Part shown: positions 35,061 through 48,178 of the stretch, piece by piece
How positions within the stretch are numbered: position 1 is the first letter of the stretch
Layout: every line of letters starts with the position of its first letter
Origin: Dipteris shenzhenensis
Taxonomy: Eukaryota; Polypodiophyta; Polypodiopsida; Gleicheniales
Strand: one strand, 5' to 3'
DNA: 64,000 nucleotides
Assembly (NCBI GenBank): GCA_047967505.1
Contig: CM106541.1
Notes under the pieces: model-generated
Told to the model about the DNA's origin: nothing
Seen by the model: only the letters and a program-made list of their open reading frames with translations
Databases searched by the model: none
Translations under genes and position numbers: made by a program

Positions 35061-35410
35061 AAGCTTTCAAAACTTAAGCTTTCTGAGATGATTAACAAAA
35101 GCTTTCAAAACTTTAACTTTCGTAAGCTTTCGTACGTACGCTTTGCTCGAATTTAACTATGGAAAGCTTAATAAAATATAGGAATCGGCTATGGCGAATT
35201 CAAAGCAAAAAATTCGTGAATTAGAGAGGAAGCTACCGAACTGATTGAGCGTCAGTTGTGTTGTTTGCTTCCAGCTCCATCGACTTCACAGCTCCGGTGG
35301 AGTTCAGCCTTCTTGCCTCAAGAATCTCCGTACGAGCTGTGGTGAGTAAACTCTCAGACTCTGAGACTCCTCTCCAATCCGCTTTGGAATGAATAGAAAG
35401 TGAATAGAAT

Positions 35411-35850
35411 GTGCCCTTTTGAATTTTGGATATATAGAGTGGCACTTATGCCATTCTCTCCAATATTAAATTTAAATTCAAATTGATATTGATAATTTTA
35501 ATTTCAATTTGTATTTCAAATTGAAATTATTCTTTTGAAATTGTATTTCAAAACCTAAATTCTAGTTTTTAAATTTTGATTTCAAGTTAAACTTCAATCT
35601 CAATTTTGATTTTCATGATTGAATGGCAAATTTAGAGATTGAATTTCTAATTTTAAATGGAGAATGGCACCAGTGCCATTCTCCAAGACCTCATAAGAAG
35701 TCTGTGAGAGTGGACCAGTGCTCTTCCCGCCATTGTTCCCTTTTGAATTTGGATATATAGAGTGGCACATATGCCATTCTCTCCAATATTAAATTTAAAT
35801 TCAAATTCAAATTATTCTGTTTGAAATTGTATTTCAAAACCGAAATTTAT
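35411..35850. repeat. two copies of an AT-rich block carrying a palindrome half-site
   Basis: 'ccttttgaattttggatatatagagtggca' followed by 'ccattctctccaatattaaa' occurs at about 35411 and again at about 35736. A full near-palindrome (one-base variant, CCAG centre) lies between them at 35660-35685. Confidence 0.75.
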
Positions 35851-35859
35851 ATTAGGACA

Positions 35860-36555
35860 TTGCAATGGGAGAATGGCACTGGAGAATAGGAAAATGGAGA
35901 ATGGCACTAGTGCCATTCTCCCAATGGAATGTCCTAAGTTTTTAGCTTTGTAATAGGAAAATGGAGAATGGCACTAGTGCCATTCTCCCATTGGAAAATG
36001 GAGAATGGCACCAGTGCCATTCTCCCAATGGAATGTCCTAATTCAAAATTTTGGCTTCACAAAGGTAGAAGGCACCAATGCCATTCTCCCATTGGAATTA
36101 GTGGAGTATCAATCTATAGGTTTAGTGCCATTCTCCATTGTAATAGGAAAATGGAGAATGGCACTAGGAATAGGAAAATGGAGAATGGCACTAGTGCCAT
36201 TCTCCCATTGGAAAATGGAGAATGGCACTAGGAATAGGAAAATGGAGAATGGCACTAGTGCCATTCTCCCAATGGAATGTCCCAATGGAATGTCCTAATT
36301 CCAAATTTTGGATTCACAATGGAATGTCCTAATTCAAAATTTGTACAAGTGCCATTCTCCCATTGGAAAATGGAGAATGGCACTAGTGCCATTCTCCCAA
36401 TGGAATGTCCTAATTCAAAATTTTGGATTCACAATGGAATGTCCTAATTCAAAATTGGTACTAGTGCCATTCTCCCATGGAAAATGGAGAATGGCACTAG
36501 TGCCATTCTCCCAATGGAATGTCCTAATTCAAAATTTTGGATTCACAATGGAATA
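35860..36555. repeat. palindromic repeat array B (26-bp dyad)
   Basis: About six more exact copies of the same dyad with the same 'aatggaatgtcctaattcaaaa' linkers as array A, 3 kb further on. Confidence 0.93.
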
Positions 36556-39500
36556 CCCCTCCTAGAATAGTGGTGCCAATCTCTTATTAGGCCCTAAGAA
36601 ATGTCATTGAGAAGCCTAAACTCACATGCACAAGGAATCCTAAACTCACATGTGCATTGGCACTACCACTAATGGAGAATGACAGTGATGCCAATCTCAT
36701 GCTGGCAACTACATAATGACAATGAGATCATCAAACTCGCACTACAGCCAATAAATAATCCTACTAGAGCCAATAAATATAGTGGAATGTCAACCTACAG
36801 GTTTAGTTTGTCTAGATTACCACTAGTGGAGAATGGCAGTGATGCCAATCTCATGCTGGCAAATGCATAATGACACTGAGACCATCAAACTCACATGTGC
36901 AGAGATCATATGGAATTGTGCCAATCTCTGTGGAGAATGCCACCAGTAGAGAATGGTAGTGGTGCCAATCTCATACCATGACCTGAAAACATGCACAAGG
37001 AATCCTAAACTCACATGTGCATTGGCACTTTTGCCATTATCCTATTGCCATTCTCCACTAGTGGTAATGTGCATTCTTCTATGTAATGATCACTCACTCC
37101 GCTGTGCAGAGATCATATGGAATTGTGCCAATCTCTGTGGAGAATGCCACCAGTGGAGAATGGCAGTGGTGCCAATCTCATACCATGACCTGCAAACATG
37201 CACAAGGAATCCTATACTCACATGTGCATTGGCACTTTTGCCATTATCCTACTGCCATTCTCCGCTAGTGGTAATGTGCATCCTTCTATGTAGTGATCAC
37301 TCTCTCCGCTGTGTAGAGATCATATGCATTTATGCCAATCTCTGTGGAGAATGCCACCAGTGGAGAATGGCAGTGGTGCCAATCTCATACCATGACCTGA
37401 AAACATGCACAAGGAATCTTAAACTCACATGTGCATTGGCACTTTTGCCATTACCCTACTGCCATTCTCCGCTAGTGGTAATGTGCATCCTTCAATGTAG
37501 TGGAATGTCAATCTATAGGTTCACTTTGTCTAGATTACCACTAGCGGAGACTGGCAGTGATGCCAATCTCATGCTTGCAACTACACTATGAAACCACTCT
37601 CCTATGATCACTGGAATACCCCTCCTAGAATAGTAGGGTAAACATTTGTACAAGTGGAGAATGGGAGTGGTGCCAGTCTCTTATTAGGCCCCAAGAAATG
37701 GCATTGAGAAGCCTAAATTCACATGTGCAGAGATCACATGGAATTGTGTCAATCTATGTGGAGAATGCCACCAGTGGAGAATGGCAGTGATGCCAATCTC
37801 ACATGTGCGCATTGGCACTTTTGCCATTATCCTACTGCCATTATCCGCTAGTGGTAATGTGCATTCTTCTATGTGGTCGTATGTCAATCTATAGGTTTAG
37901 TTTGTCTAGACAACCACTAGTGGAAAATGGCAGTGATGCCAAACTCATGGTGGCAACTACATAATGACACTGAGATCATCAGACTCACATGTGGGTTGGA
38001 ATCAGACACCCACTCTCCTATGATGATTGGAATACCCCTCCTAGAATAGTAGGGTAAACATTTATGCAAGTGGAGAATGGCAGTGGTGCCAATCTCTTAT
38101 TAGGGCCTAAGAAATGGCATTGAGAAGCCTAAAATCACATGTGCATCCTTCTATGTAGTCATCATTGTCTCCGCTGTGTAGAGATCATATGGAATTGTGT
38201 CAATCTCTTTGGAGAATGCCACCAGTTGAGAATGGCAGTGGTGCCAATCTCATACCATGACCTAAAAACATGCACAAGGAATCCTAAACTCACATCTGCA
38301 TTGGCACTTTTGCCATTATCCTACTGCAGCCAATAAAATTAGTGGAATGTCAATCTATAGGTTCAATCTGTCTAGACTACAACTAGTGGAGAATGGCAGT
38401 GGTGCCAATCTCATGCTTGCAACTACATGATGACACTGAGATCATCAAACTCACATGTGGAATGGAATAGGACACCACTCTCCTATGATCACTGGAATAC
38501 CCCCCCTAGAATAGTAGGGTAAACATTTGTACAAGTGGAGAATGGCAGTGGTGCCAATCTCTTATTAGACCCTAAGAAATGGCATTGAGAAGCCTAAACT
38601 CACATGTGCAGAGATCATATGGAATTGTGCCAATCTCTGTGGGGAATGCCACCAGTGGAGAATGGCAGTGGTGCCAATCTCATACCATGACCTGAAAACA
38701 TGCATAAGGAATCCTATACTCACATGTGCATTCTTCTATGGAGTGATCACTGTCTCCGCTGTGTAGAGATCATATGGAATTGTGTCAATCTCTGAGTTCA
38801 TCAAACTCACATGTGGAATGGAATAGGACACCACTCTCCTATGATCACTGGAATACCCCTCCTAGAATAGTAGGGTAGACATTTGTACCAGTGAAGAATG
38901 GCAGTGGTGCCAATCTCTTACTAGGCCCTAAGAAATGGCATTCAGAAGCCTAAATCAGATGTGCATTCTTCTATGTAGTGATTTTTGTCTCTGCTGTGTA
39001 GAGATCATATGGAATTGTGTCAATCTCTGTGGAGAATGCCACCAGTGGAGAATGGCAATGTTGCCAATCTCATACCATGACCTGAAAACATGCACAAGGA
39101 ATCCTAAACTCACATGTGCATTGTTCTGTGTAGTGATCACTGTCTCCGCTGTGTAGAGACCATATGGAATTGTGTCAATCTCTGAGATCATCAGAGTTAC
39201 ATGTGGATTCTTCTACAAGTGGAGTCTGCCTAGACTACTACTACCGGAGAATGGCAGTGGTGCCAATCTAACATGTGCATTCTTCTATGTAGTGATCACT
39301 GTCTCTCCTGTGTAGAGTTCATATGGAATTTCAATCTATAGGTTTAGTTTGGCTAGATATTCACTAGCGCAGAATGGCAGTGATGCCAAACTCATGCTGG
39401 CCCTAAGAAATGGCATTGAGAAGCCTAAACTCACATGTGCATTCTTCTATGTAGTGATCACTGTCTTCGCTCACATGTGGATCGGAATCAGACACCACTC

Positions 39501-42500
39501 TCCTATGATCATTGGAATACCCCTCCTAGAATAGTAGGGTAAACATCTGTACAAGTGGAGAATGGCAGTGGTGCCAATCTCTTATTAGGCCTTAAGAAAT
39601 GGCATTGAGAAGCCTGTGTCAATCTCTGTGGAGAATGCCACCAGTGGAGAATGGCAGTGATGCCAATCTCATACCATGACCTGAAAACATGCACAAGGAA
39701 TGCTAAACTTACATGTGCATTCTTCTATGTAGTGATCACTGTCTCCGCTGTGGAGAATGCCACCAGTGGAGAATGGCAGTGGTGCCAATCTCATACCATG
39801 ACCTGCAAACATGCACAAGGAATCCTATACTCACATGTGCATTCTTCTATGGAGTGATCACTGTCTCCGCTGTGTAGAGATCATATGGAATTGTGTCAAT
39901 CTCTGAGTTCATCAAACTCACATGTGGAATGGAATAGGACACCACTCTCCTATGATCACTGGAATGCCCCTCCTAGAATAGTAGGGTAGACATTTGTAGA
40001 AGTGAAGAATGGCAATGGTGCCAATCTCTTACTAGGCCCTAAGAAATGGCATTGAGAAGCCTAAACTCAGATGTGCATTCTTCTATGTAGTGATTTTTGT
40101 CTCCGCTGTGCAGAGATCATATGGAATTGTGTCAATCTCTGTGGAGAATGCCACCAGTGGAGAATGGCAGTGTTTCCAATCTCATACCATGACCTGAAAA
40201 CATGCACAAGGAATCCTAAACTCACATGTGTATTCTTCTATGTAGTGATCACTCTCTCCGCTATGTAGAGACCATATGGAATTGTGTCAATCTCTGAGAT
40301 CATCAGAGTCATATATGGATTCTTCTACAAGTGGAGTCTGTCTAGACTTCTATTAGCGGAGAATGGCAGTGGTGCCAATCTCATACCATGACCTGAAAAC
40401 ATGCACAAGGAATGCTAAACCCACATGTGCATTCTTCTATGTAGTGATCACTGTCTCCGCTGTGGAGAATGCCACCAGTGGAGAATGGCAGTGGTGCCAA
40501 TCTCATACCATGACCTGCAAACATACACAAGGAATCCTATACTCACATGTGCATTCTTCTATGCAGTGATCACTGTCTCCGCTGTGTAGAGATCATATGG
40601 AATTGTGTCAATCTCTGAGTTCATCAAACTCACATGTGGAATGGAATAGGACACCACTCTCCTATGATCACTGGAATGCCCCTCCTAGAATAGTAGGGTA
40701 GACATTTGTACAAGTGAAGAATGGCAGTGGTGCCAATCTCTTACTAGGCCCTAAGAAATGGCATTGAGAAGCCTAAACTCAGATGTGCATTCTTCTATGT
40801 AGTGATTTTTGTCTCCGCTGTGCAGAGATCATATGGAATTGTGTCAATCTTTGTGGAGAATGCCACCAGTGGAGAATGGCAGTGGTGCCAATCTCATACC
40901 ATGACCTGCAAACATGCACAAGGAATCCTATTCTCACATGTGCATTCTTCTATGGAGTGATCACTGTCTCCGCTGTGTAGAGATCATATGGAATTGTGTC
41001 AATCTCTGAGTTCATCAAACTCACATGTGGAATGGAATAGGACACCACTCTCCTATGATCACTGGAATGCCCCTCCTAGAATAGTAGGGTAGACATTTGT
41101 ACAAGTGAAGAATGGTAGTGGTGCCAATCTCTTACTAGGCCCTAAGAAATGGCATTGACAAGCCTAAACTCAGATGTGCATTCTTCTATGTAGTGATTTT
41201 TGTCTCCGCTGTGCAAAGATCATATGGAATTGTGTCAATCTCTGTGGAGAATGCCACCAGTGGAGAATGGCAGTGTTGCCAATCTCATACCATGACCTGA
41301 AAACATGCACAAGGAATTCTAAACTCACATATGTATTTTCTATGTAGTGATCACTCTCTCCACTGTGTAGAGACCACATGGAATTGTGTCAATCTCTGAG
41401 ATCATCAGAATCACATATGGATTCTTCTACAAGTGGAGTCTGTCTAGACTTCTACTAGCGGAGAATGGCAGTGGTGCCAATCTCATACCATGACCTGAAA
41501 ACATGCACAAGGAATGCTAAACTCACATGTGCATTCTTCTATGCAGTGATCACTGTCTCCACTGTGGAGAATGCCACCAGTGGAGAATGGCAGTGGTGCC
41601 AATCTCATATCATGACCTGCAAACATGCACAAGGAATCCTATACTCTCATGTGCATTCTTCTATGGAGTGATCACTGTCTCCGCTATGTAGAGATCATAT
41701 GGAATTGTGTCAATCTCTGAGTTCATCAAACTCACATGTGGAATGGAATAGGACACCACTCTCCTATGATCACTGGAATGCCCCTCCTAGAATAGTAGGG
41801 TAGACGTTTGTACAAGTGAAGAATGGCAGTAGTGCCAATCTCTTTCTAGGCCCTAAGAAATGGCATTGAGAAGCCTAAACTCAGATGTGCATTCTTCTAT
41901 GTAGTGATTTTTGTCTCCGCTGTGCAGAGATCATATGGAATTTTGTCAATCTCTGTGGAGAATGCCACTAGTGGAGAATGGCAGTGTTGCCAATCTCATA
42001 CCATGACCTGAAAACATGCACAAGGAATCCTAAACTCACATGTGCATTCTTCTGTGTAGTGATCACTGTCTCCGCTGTGTAGAGACCATATGGAATTGTG
42101 TCAATCTCTGAGATCATCAGAGTCACATGTGGATTCTTCCTACAAGTGGAGTCTGTCTAGACTACTACTAGCGGAGAATGGCAGTGGTGCCAATCTCACA
42201 TGTGCATTCTTCTATGTAGTGATCACTGTCTCCGCTGTGTAGAGTTCATATGGAATTTCAATCTATAGGTTTAGTTTGGCTAGATATTCACTAGCAGAGA
42301 ATGGCAGTGATGCCAAACTCATGCTGGCCCTAGGAAATGGCATTGAGAAGCCTAAACTCACATGTGCATTCTTCTATGTAGTGATCAGTGTCTCCGCTCA
42401 CATGTGGATCCGAATCAGACACCATGATCATTGGAATACCCCTCCTAGAATAGTAGGGTAAACATCTGTACAAGTGGAGAATGGCAGTGGTGCCAATCTC

Positions 42501-44207
42501 TTATTAGGCCTTAAGAAATGGCATTGAGAAGCCTGTGTCAATCTATGTGGAGAATGCCACCAGTGGAGAATGGCAGTGGTGCCAATCTCATACCATGACC
42601 TGAAAACATGCACAAGGAATGGTAAACTCACATGTGCATTCTTCTATGTAGTGATCACTGTCTCCGCTGTGGAGAATGCCACCAGTGGAGAATGGCAGTG
42701 GTGCCAATCTCATACCATGACCTGCAAACATGCATAAGGAATCCTATACTCACATGTGCATTCTTCTATGGAGTGATCACTGTCTCCACTGGGTAGAGAT
42801 CATATGGAATTGTGTCAATCTCTGAGTTCATCAAACTCACATGTGGAATGGAATAGGACACCACTCTCCTATGATCACTGGAATGCCCCTCCTAGAATAG
42901 TAGGGTAGACATTTGTACAAGTGGACAATGGCAGTGGTGCCAATCTCTTGTTAGGCCCTAAGAAATGGCATTGAGAAGCCTAAACTCACATGTGCATTCT
43001 TCTATGTAGTGATCATTGTCTCCGCTGTGCAGAGATCATATGGAATTGTGTCAATGTCCGTGGAGAATGCCACCAGTGGATAATGGCAGTGGTGCCAAAC
43101 TCATACCATGACGTGCAAACATGCACAAGGAATCCTATACTCTCATGTGCATTCTTCTATGGAGTGATCACTGTCTCCGCTGTGTAGAGATCATATGGAA
43201 TTGTGTCAATCTCTGAGTTCATCAAACTCACATATGGAATGGAATAGGACACCACTCTCCTATGATCACTAGAATACCCTTCCTAGAATAGTAGGGTAGA
43301 CATTTGTACAAGTGAAGAATGGCAGTGGTGCCAATCTCTTACTATGCCCTAAGAAATGGCATTGAGAAGCCTAAACTCAGATGTGCATTCTTCTATGTAG
43401 TGATTTTTGTCTCCGCTGTGCAGAGATCATATGGAATTGTGTCAATCTCTGTGGAGAATGCCACCAGTGGAGAATGGCAGTGTTGCCAATCTCATACCAT
43501 GACCTGAAAACATGCACAAGGAATCCTAAACTCACATGTGTATTATTCTATGTAGTGATCACTGTCTCCGCTGTGTAGAGACCATATGGAATTGTGTCAA
43601 TCTCTGAGATCATCAGAGTCACATATGGATTCTTCTACAAGTGGAGTCTGTCTAGACTTCTACTAGCAGAGAATGGCAGTGGTGCCAATCTCACATGTGC
43701 ATTCTTCTATGTAGTGATCACTGTCTCCGCTGTGTAGAGTTTATATGGAATTTCAATCTATAGGTTTAGTTTGGCTAGATATTCACTAGCGGAGAATGGC
43801 AGTGATGCCAAACTCATGCTGGCCCTAAGAAATGGCATTGAGAAGCCTAAACTCACATGTGCATTCTTCTATGTAGTGATCACTGTCTCCGCTCACATGT
43901 GGATCGGAATCAGACACCATGATCATTGGAATACCCCTCCTAGAATAGTAGGGTAAACATCTGTACAAGTGGAGAATGGCAATGGTGCCAATCTCTTATT
44001 AGGCCTTAAGAAATGGCATTGAGAAGCCTGTGTCAATCGCTGTGGAGAATGCCACCAGTGGAGAATGGCAGTGGTGCCAATCTCATACCATGACCTGAAA
44101 ACATGCACAAGGAATGCTAAACTCACATGTGCATTCTTCTATGTAGTGATCACTGTCTCCGCTATGTAGAGATCATATGGAATTGTGTCAATCTATGTGG
44201 AGATTGA
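36556..44207. repeat. higher-order satellite array, block 1
   Basis: About 7.6 kb of tandem modules: 'gtggagaatggcagtggtgcc' then 'aatctcataccatgacctg', 'aaacatgcacaaggaatcct', 'actcacatgtgcattcttct', 'agagatcatatggaattgtg', 'cccctcctagaatagtaggg'. The last phrase recurs near 38856, 39520, 39963, 40675, 41067, 41776, 42435, 42886, 43273 and 43933, giving alternating steps of about 390-450 and 660-710 bp, so a higher-order period near 1.1 kb. The core is a decayed version of the 26-bp dyad. All open frames here (CILLCSD..., MAVVPISYHDLKT...) are repeat translations. Confidence 0.94.
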
Positions 44208-44390
44208 TAATGTGTATATTTGCTTGCTGTGTTGGTATAGTTTTTCATAATGCATATATAAGTTGCTTCGCCTTGGTTATTTTGTTAATAGAAGTTGCAT
44301 TGTGGTTGTAATATTTCCTACTACAGTTATGATTTTCTATTATACATTTCATTGTGTCCTTGGTTCTTTTGTTAACAGAACATTGCAAGA

Positions 44391-47373
44391 ATGGCTAGCA
44401 AGGGAAAGCGAAAGGTTCGAGAGGTGTCAGTTTATGATGGAGTTAGTTCTGGAAGAGGATGGTTTTTGGATATATACAATAACGAACTCCAAAAACTTCA
44501 TAAAGTGCATTGTTTTGTGAACATCCAAGGAAAAACTTTTGAAGATGTTGGACAAGTTCAAGAGATGGAGGATACCGAGAAAGACAACATTCCTTGTCTC
44601 CAAATTCATACATTGGGAGGCAATGTGTATCATGCGAGGATGAATGCTACTAGGGAGGACACGATGATATCTAGGGGTTGGATTAATGAGCCAGAAAGTT
44701 ATACCAACCAACAGATATTAGAAAGCTTTGATTTGGTAACAAAAGTTATAAAGCAAGATTTAAAAAAGAGTAGAAAAGTTTCGAAAAGAACCAAGAAAAG
44801 TGATGTTGTTGGATCAAGCTCTCAAGTGTCTCAGAACACATTGAAAGAGAAGGCTAGAGAGACCGGTGAGGAGGAAACAACAAGTGAGAAGGAAATAAGG
44901 TCAGATGGAAAAACAAGCATTGGGGATAAACTGGATGCTAAAGACAAAGAGACAACTTTAGGAGGAAAACAGGGAGGTACGGGAATAGTCACCACTGATG
45001 GAATTGGAAGTGGAGGTGATGCAACGGGGAGTGGTGAGACACATATAACAGGACATGGTGAGAAATCATCTGAAGCAACTATCATCCTGTATAAGAAAAT
45101 CCAGCCAGATGTTGACTTTAAGGCACTACAAAAGAAATTGGAAAGGAAGGACACAAGTATGACAGGCTTGATGGAGTACGTAGAGTACTTCCCATTTGGT
45201 TTGGAGTTTGAGGTGTTGATCCCAGTGATGAATTGCTTTAGAGCACCAAGCCAATATGTGTACAGGACGTTGACCCTCAGCTATGTCAGTGACTTGGTCA
45301 AGAGTTTTGCAATGAATGCACGACCTCCTGCAACATGTGCATATCTTATGCCTTACCACATAGGCACAAATACTCCGATGTGCAAGGAAGAGATAAAGGT
45401 GGAAAAGTTAAAGGAGTATAATTATTGGATTCTCGCAGGGCAGCATTCAATTTATGCTGCAAGGATATGTATAACTAAAGCACATGGAGAAGCCTTCAAT
45501 CAACGAAAAGGTTTCTATACACGGAGGAAGGCGAGAATTGTTGTCAATGCACCAGTTGAAGCAAGTTGTAAGATATCATCAATGGCCAACATGGAGGCAC
45601 AGACCGTTTTGAAATATCAACCATATATCGATATCTTACAACACCTAAGGGCACAGTGGATTGCATTCGGATGACCAAAGAAACCAGCCCAAGGCCTTGT
45701 CAAAGGGCATAAAGATCGACAAAGTTGGGATGTGAGTAATAAACTTTGTTTTGTATGCATTTTTTATTTCAAGAATGTTTATGGCTTTGTAAAAGAAATG
45801 ATAGTAGTGTCAATTCCCTGATGTGAGAATGGCACTAGTGCCATTCTTCTAGTTACCAGGTCATGCTTTTGACATGGTAATGGGAGAATTGCACTAGTGT
45901 CATTATTATCTCTATTAGATGATTTGGATTAGAAGAATGTCTAAGATGATTTTGATTTTTTTATACAGAATTTTGTAGGAGTTGCAAGCGTATCGATGGG
46001 CGCAAACTTTGCTACCAAGGACACACACATGGTCACATATGATGATGACATCTACGAACAATGGATTAGGATTTTGACATTGGTGAAGCAGGGTGATCTT
46101 GAGGGTCGAAATCCCACAATAACATATATGAGGTGTCTGCTAGGATTGGAAGACGAAGATGTACGTGCACTTCAAGCAGAGATTGAGTCTAAAGAAATAG
46201 TCTTAGTCAAGTCAAGCAAAGACAAGGACTCCATTGAAATGTCTCAACGGGCAATGGAGATTAAGCATGATAGAGCCCTGAAAGAAGCGCTCATCAAGGA
46301 GTTCAACTCACGTCACCCTTCGCCCCAACATCAAACATGGGATGCCCTTGCAACTTACTTCAAAATTGATTCAATTGTTTATCAGAGCTTCAAGGGTTCA
46401 TGTGAGTCATGGGTCAAAGAGAAGCTGCAAGTTGGCAAGTCCACACCTGATTTCCCAAAAGCCGCGTCAATCTATGTTGATTGGGTGATTAGCTCAATAG
46501 AGGGTAACAAGTCTACATCGCAATCTTGTTTTCCTTGGACAATTATTCAAGTGAACATGGAGATGGAGGGGGAGAGCTTTCTAACACATCATTCCAAGGG
46601 ACAACTTCCAATCAGCTTGTGTGTGCTTGACACCTCAGAGGGATCTGCCAAAGGCATGTGTTGGGATAAGGCTGCCTTCAAGAAGTTGCTCTGTGGCTTG
46701 ATGGAGACCGTTGCCACTCCGTCACAGTATGTATTGCTATCATTTATGACAATGACAGAGATGGTAAATCTCAAGGAAGCAATGATAGAGGCTCGATTTT
46801 GGCATAGAAGGTTTGTGGGTGTTATCCATGAATCAGATAGTGCACAAAAGGGTTTATCTGAGACCTTCTGTTTTTTGTCATTTGTCAGATCACATGATGG
46901 GTTTGATGGATTTGAGCACATGTTAGAAATCACAAGGCCATACATAATAATTGAGGACAATATTCTTTATTCTGATGAGGGCGATGAGTATGGAAAAGAG
47001 GCGGTTGTGAAGCATGGCATCATCAAGGAGTGCATCAGGTGCTATTGTAGTAGGGAACATGAAGTTGTTGTTGATGTCTTTACTAATGGATGTGTGGCAT
47101 TACAAGCATTGTCAAGCAAAAGAAAAGTGATCTCGCTGGTGAAGACATCCCAACAAGCGACAGAGGTCGAGGCTATGTGTGTGGCACATGCATCAAATAG
47201 TCCCCATATTAAGATTTGGTCTAGCATTGAGAGGCCTCTTGAGACACATAGAGCTGATTCACCTATCGATGAAGGAATTAAAGAGGGTGAGCATCACATT
47301 GAAGACTTGCGACCTTTAACTAAAGCAGATCTTGAAGCTATCCCAAAGATTACATTGGAAGATTTGGAGCAAG
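44391..47373 (+). pseudogene. ParB-like plus amino-methyltransferase-like protein
   Basis: Exon 1 is 44391-45731 and exon 2 is 45969-47373 or to the stop at 47381; the GT...AG intron keeps the frame. Exon 1 codes an unrecognised N-terminal block (1-120), a charged linker (120-240) and a ParB/Srx-like region (about 275-400) centred on YWILAGQHSIYAAR (G350-Q-H352), like the GxHR core of ParB nucleases. Exon 2 ends with a beta-class amino-MTase-like part: a helix region (WDKAAFKKLL), then VVDVFTNGCVALQAL (residues 358-372 counted from the ATG at 45996), matching a D-x-F-x-x-G SAM motif. The expected (D/N)PP(Y/W) catalytic motif is not visible: the likely place reads QVNMEMEGES. An in-frame TGA at 45672-45674 lies within an otherwise open frame. 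Such fusions are known from phages and mobile elements. Assignment by motif only. Confidence 0.5.
45825..45848. repeat. palindrome copy inside the intron of the ParB/MTase-like gene
   Basis: GAGAATGGCACTAGTGCCAT then TCTT, a copy of the array A/B dyad, sits in the 45732-45968 intron. Further copies lie at 47513-47540 (variant) and 47592-47618, with half-sites at 47880-48035, in the next gap. Confidence 0.9.
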
Positions 47374-48178
47374 GTCTTTAGCTACTCATTTATGCCTTGT
47401 GTATTCAGTTTCAAAATAATATGACTTTTATGGATTTTCTCGATTGCACATACTCTCATCATATTAAAGATATTAAACATTAGGTATGATAAAATTGTGT
47501 GACATAATGACATGGGGAATGGTACTAGTGTCATTCTCCCTATGTCGGGTTATACGTAAGAGGTACTATTAACATTTTATGCGACCTCATATGGAGAATG
47601 GCACTAGTGCCATTCTCTCTTTGTGGTTATGTAGAAATGGTAATACTATTATGTTCCTTTCTTGAATCTATGTTAGTTGAAAGCATTACAGAGATTAAAA
47701 ATTGTATAATATTAACTATACTACCAAAGTTTTGATTTGGGTGCTTTCTACAAATCTATTGGACCAAAGTAATACAGTATCTATGCTTTCAGATCATGCA
47801 TTGTACATTTCTTTTGGGACATGGGGGAGGCACTAGTGGTATTCTCTCCTGCCAATGAGGGTATAGAGAAAGGCACTAATGGCATTCTCCATAACCTTAT
47901 ATGTAAAATGGCACTAGCACCACCCCAAGAGAAGAATGGCACTATTGCCATTCTCTCTATGAGTTCAGAGAGAAAGGTTGCACTATTTGCATTCTCAATT
48001 GACCTTTAGAGAGATTGGCACTTTTGCCATTCCCCAAAAATACAATGGAATCAGTGAACGACAATGGATAATGTTCATACTTTATTGTTATTTATTAGTT
48101 TCATATGCTTTTGTGCTTCGACATTGTTGAATACACTCTAAAGAATCAAAATATTTCTATATTCCTCAACTTCCACAG

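Noticed and set aside
36953-37591. 212-residue open frame with CTRNPKLTCALALLPLSYCHS repeats
   Set aside because: It lies wholly in the satellite and its repeats mirror the DNA period. Similar frames recur wherever the module does.
36556-44207. CRISPR-like regular repeats
   Set aside because: Repeats are hundreds of bases long with no unique spacers of constant size, and the context is plant nuclear DNA.
44263-44520. Frame overlapping the ParB/MTase-like start (ERFERCQFMMEL...)
   Set aside because: A shadow in another frame. The 427-codon frame from 44391 is longer, starts with ATG and carries recognisable motifs.
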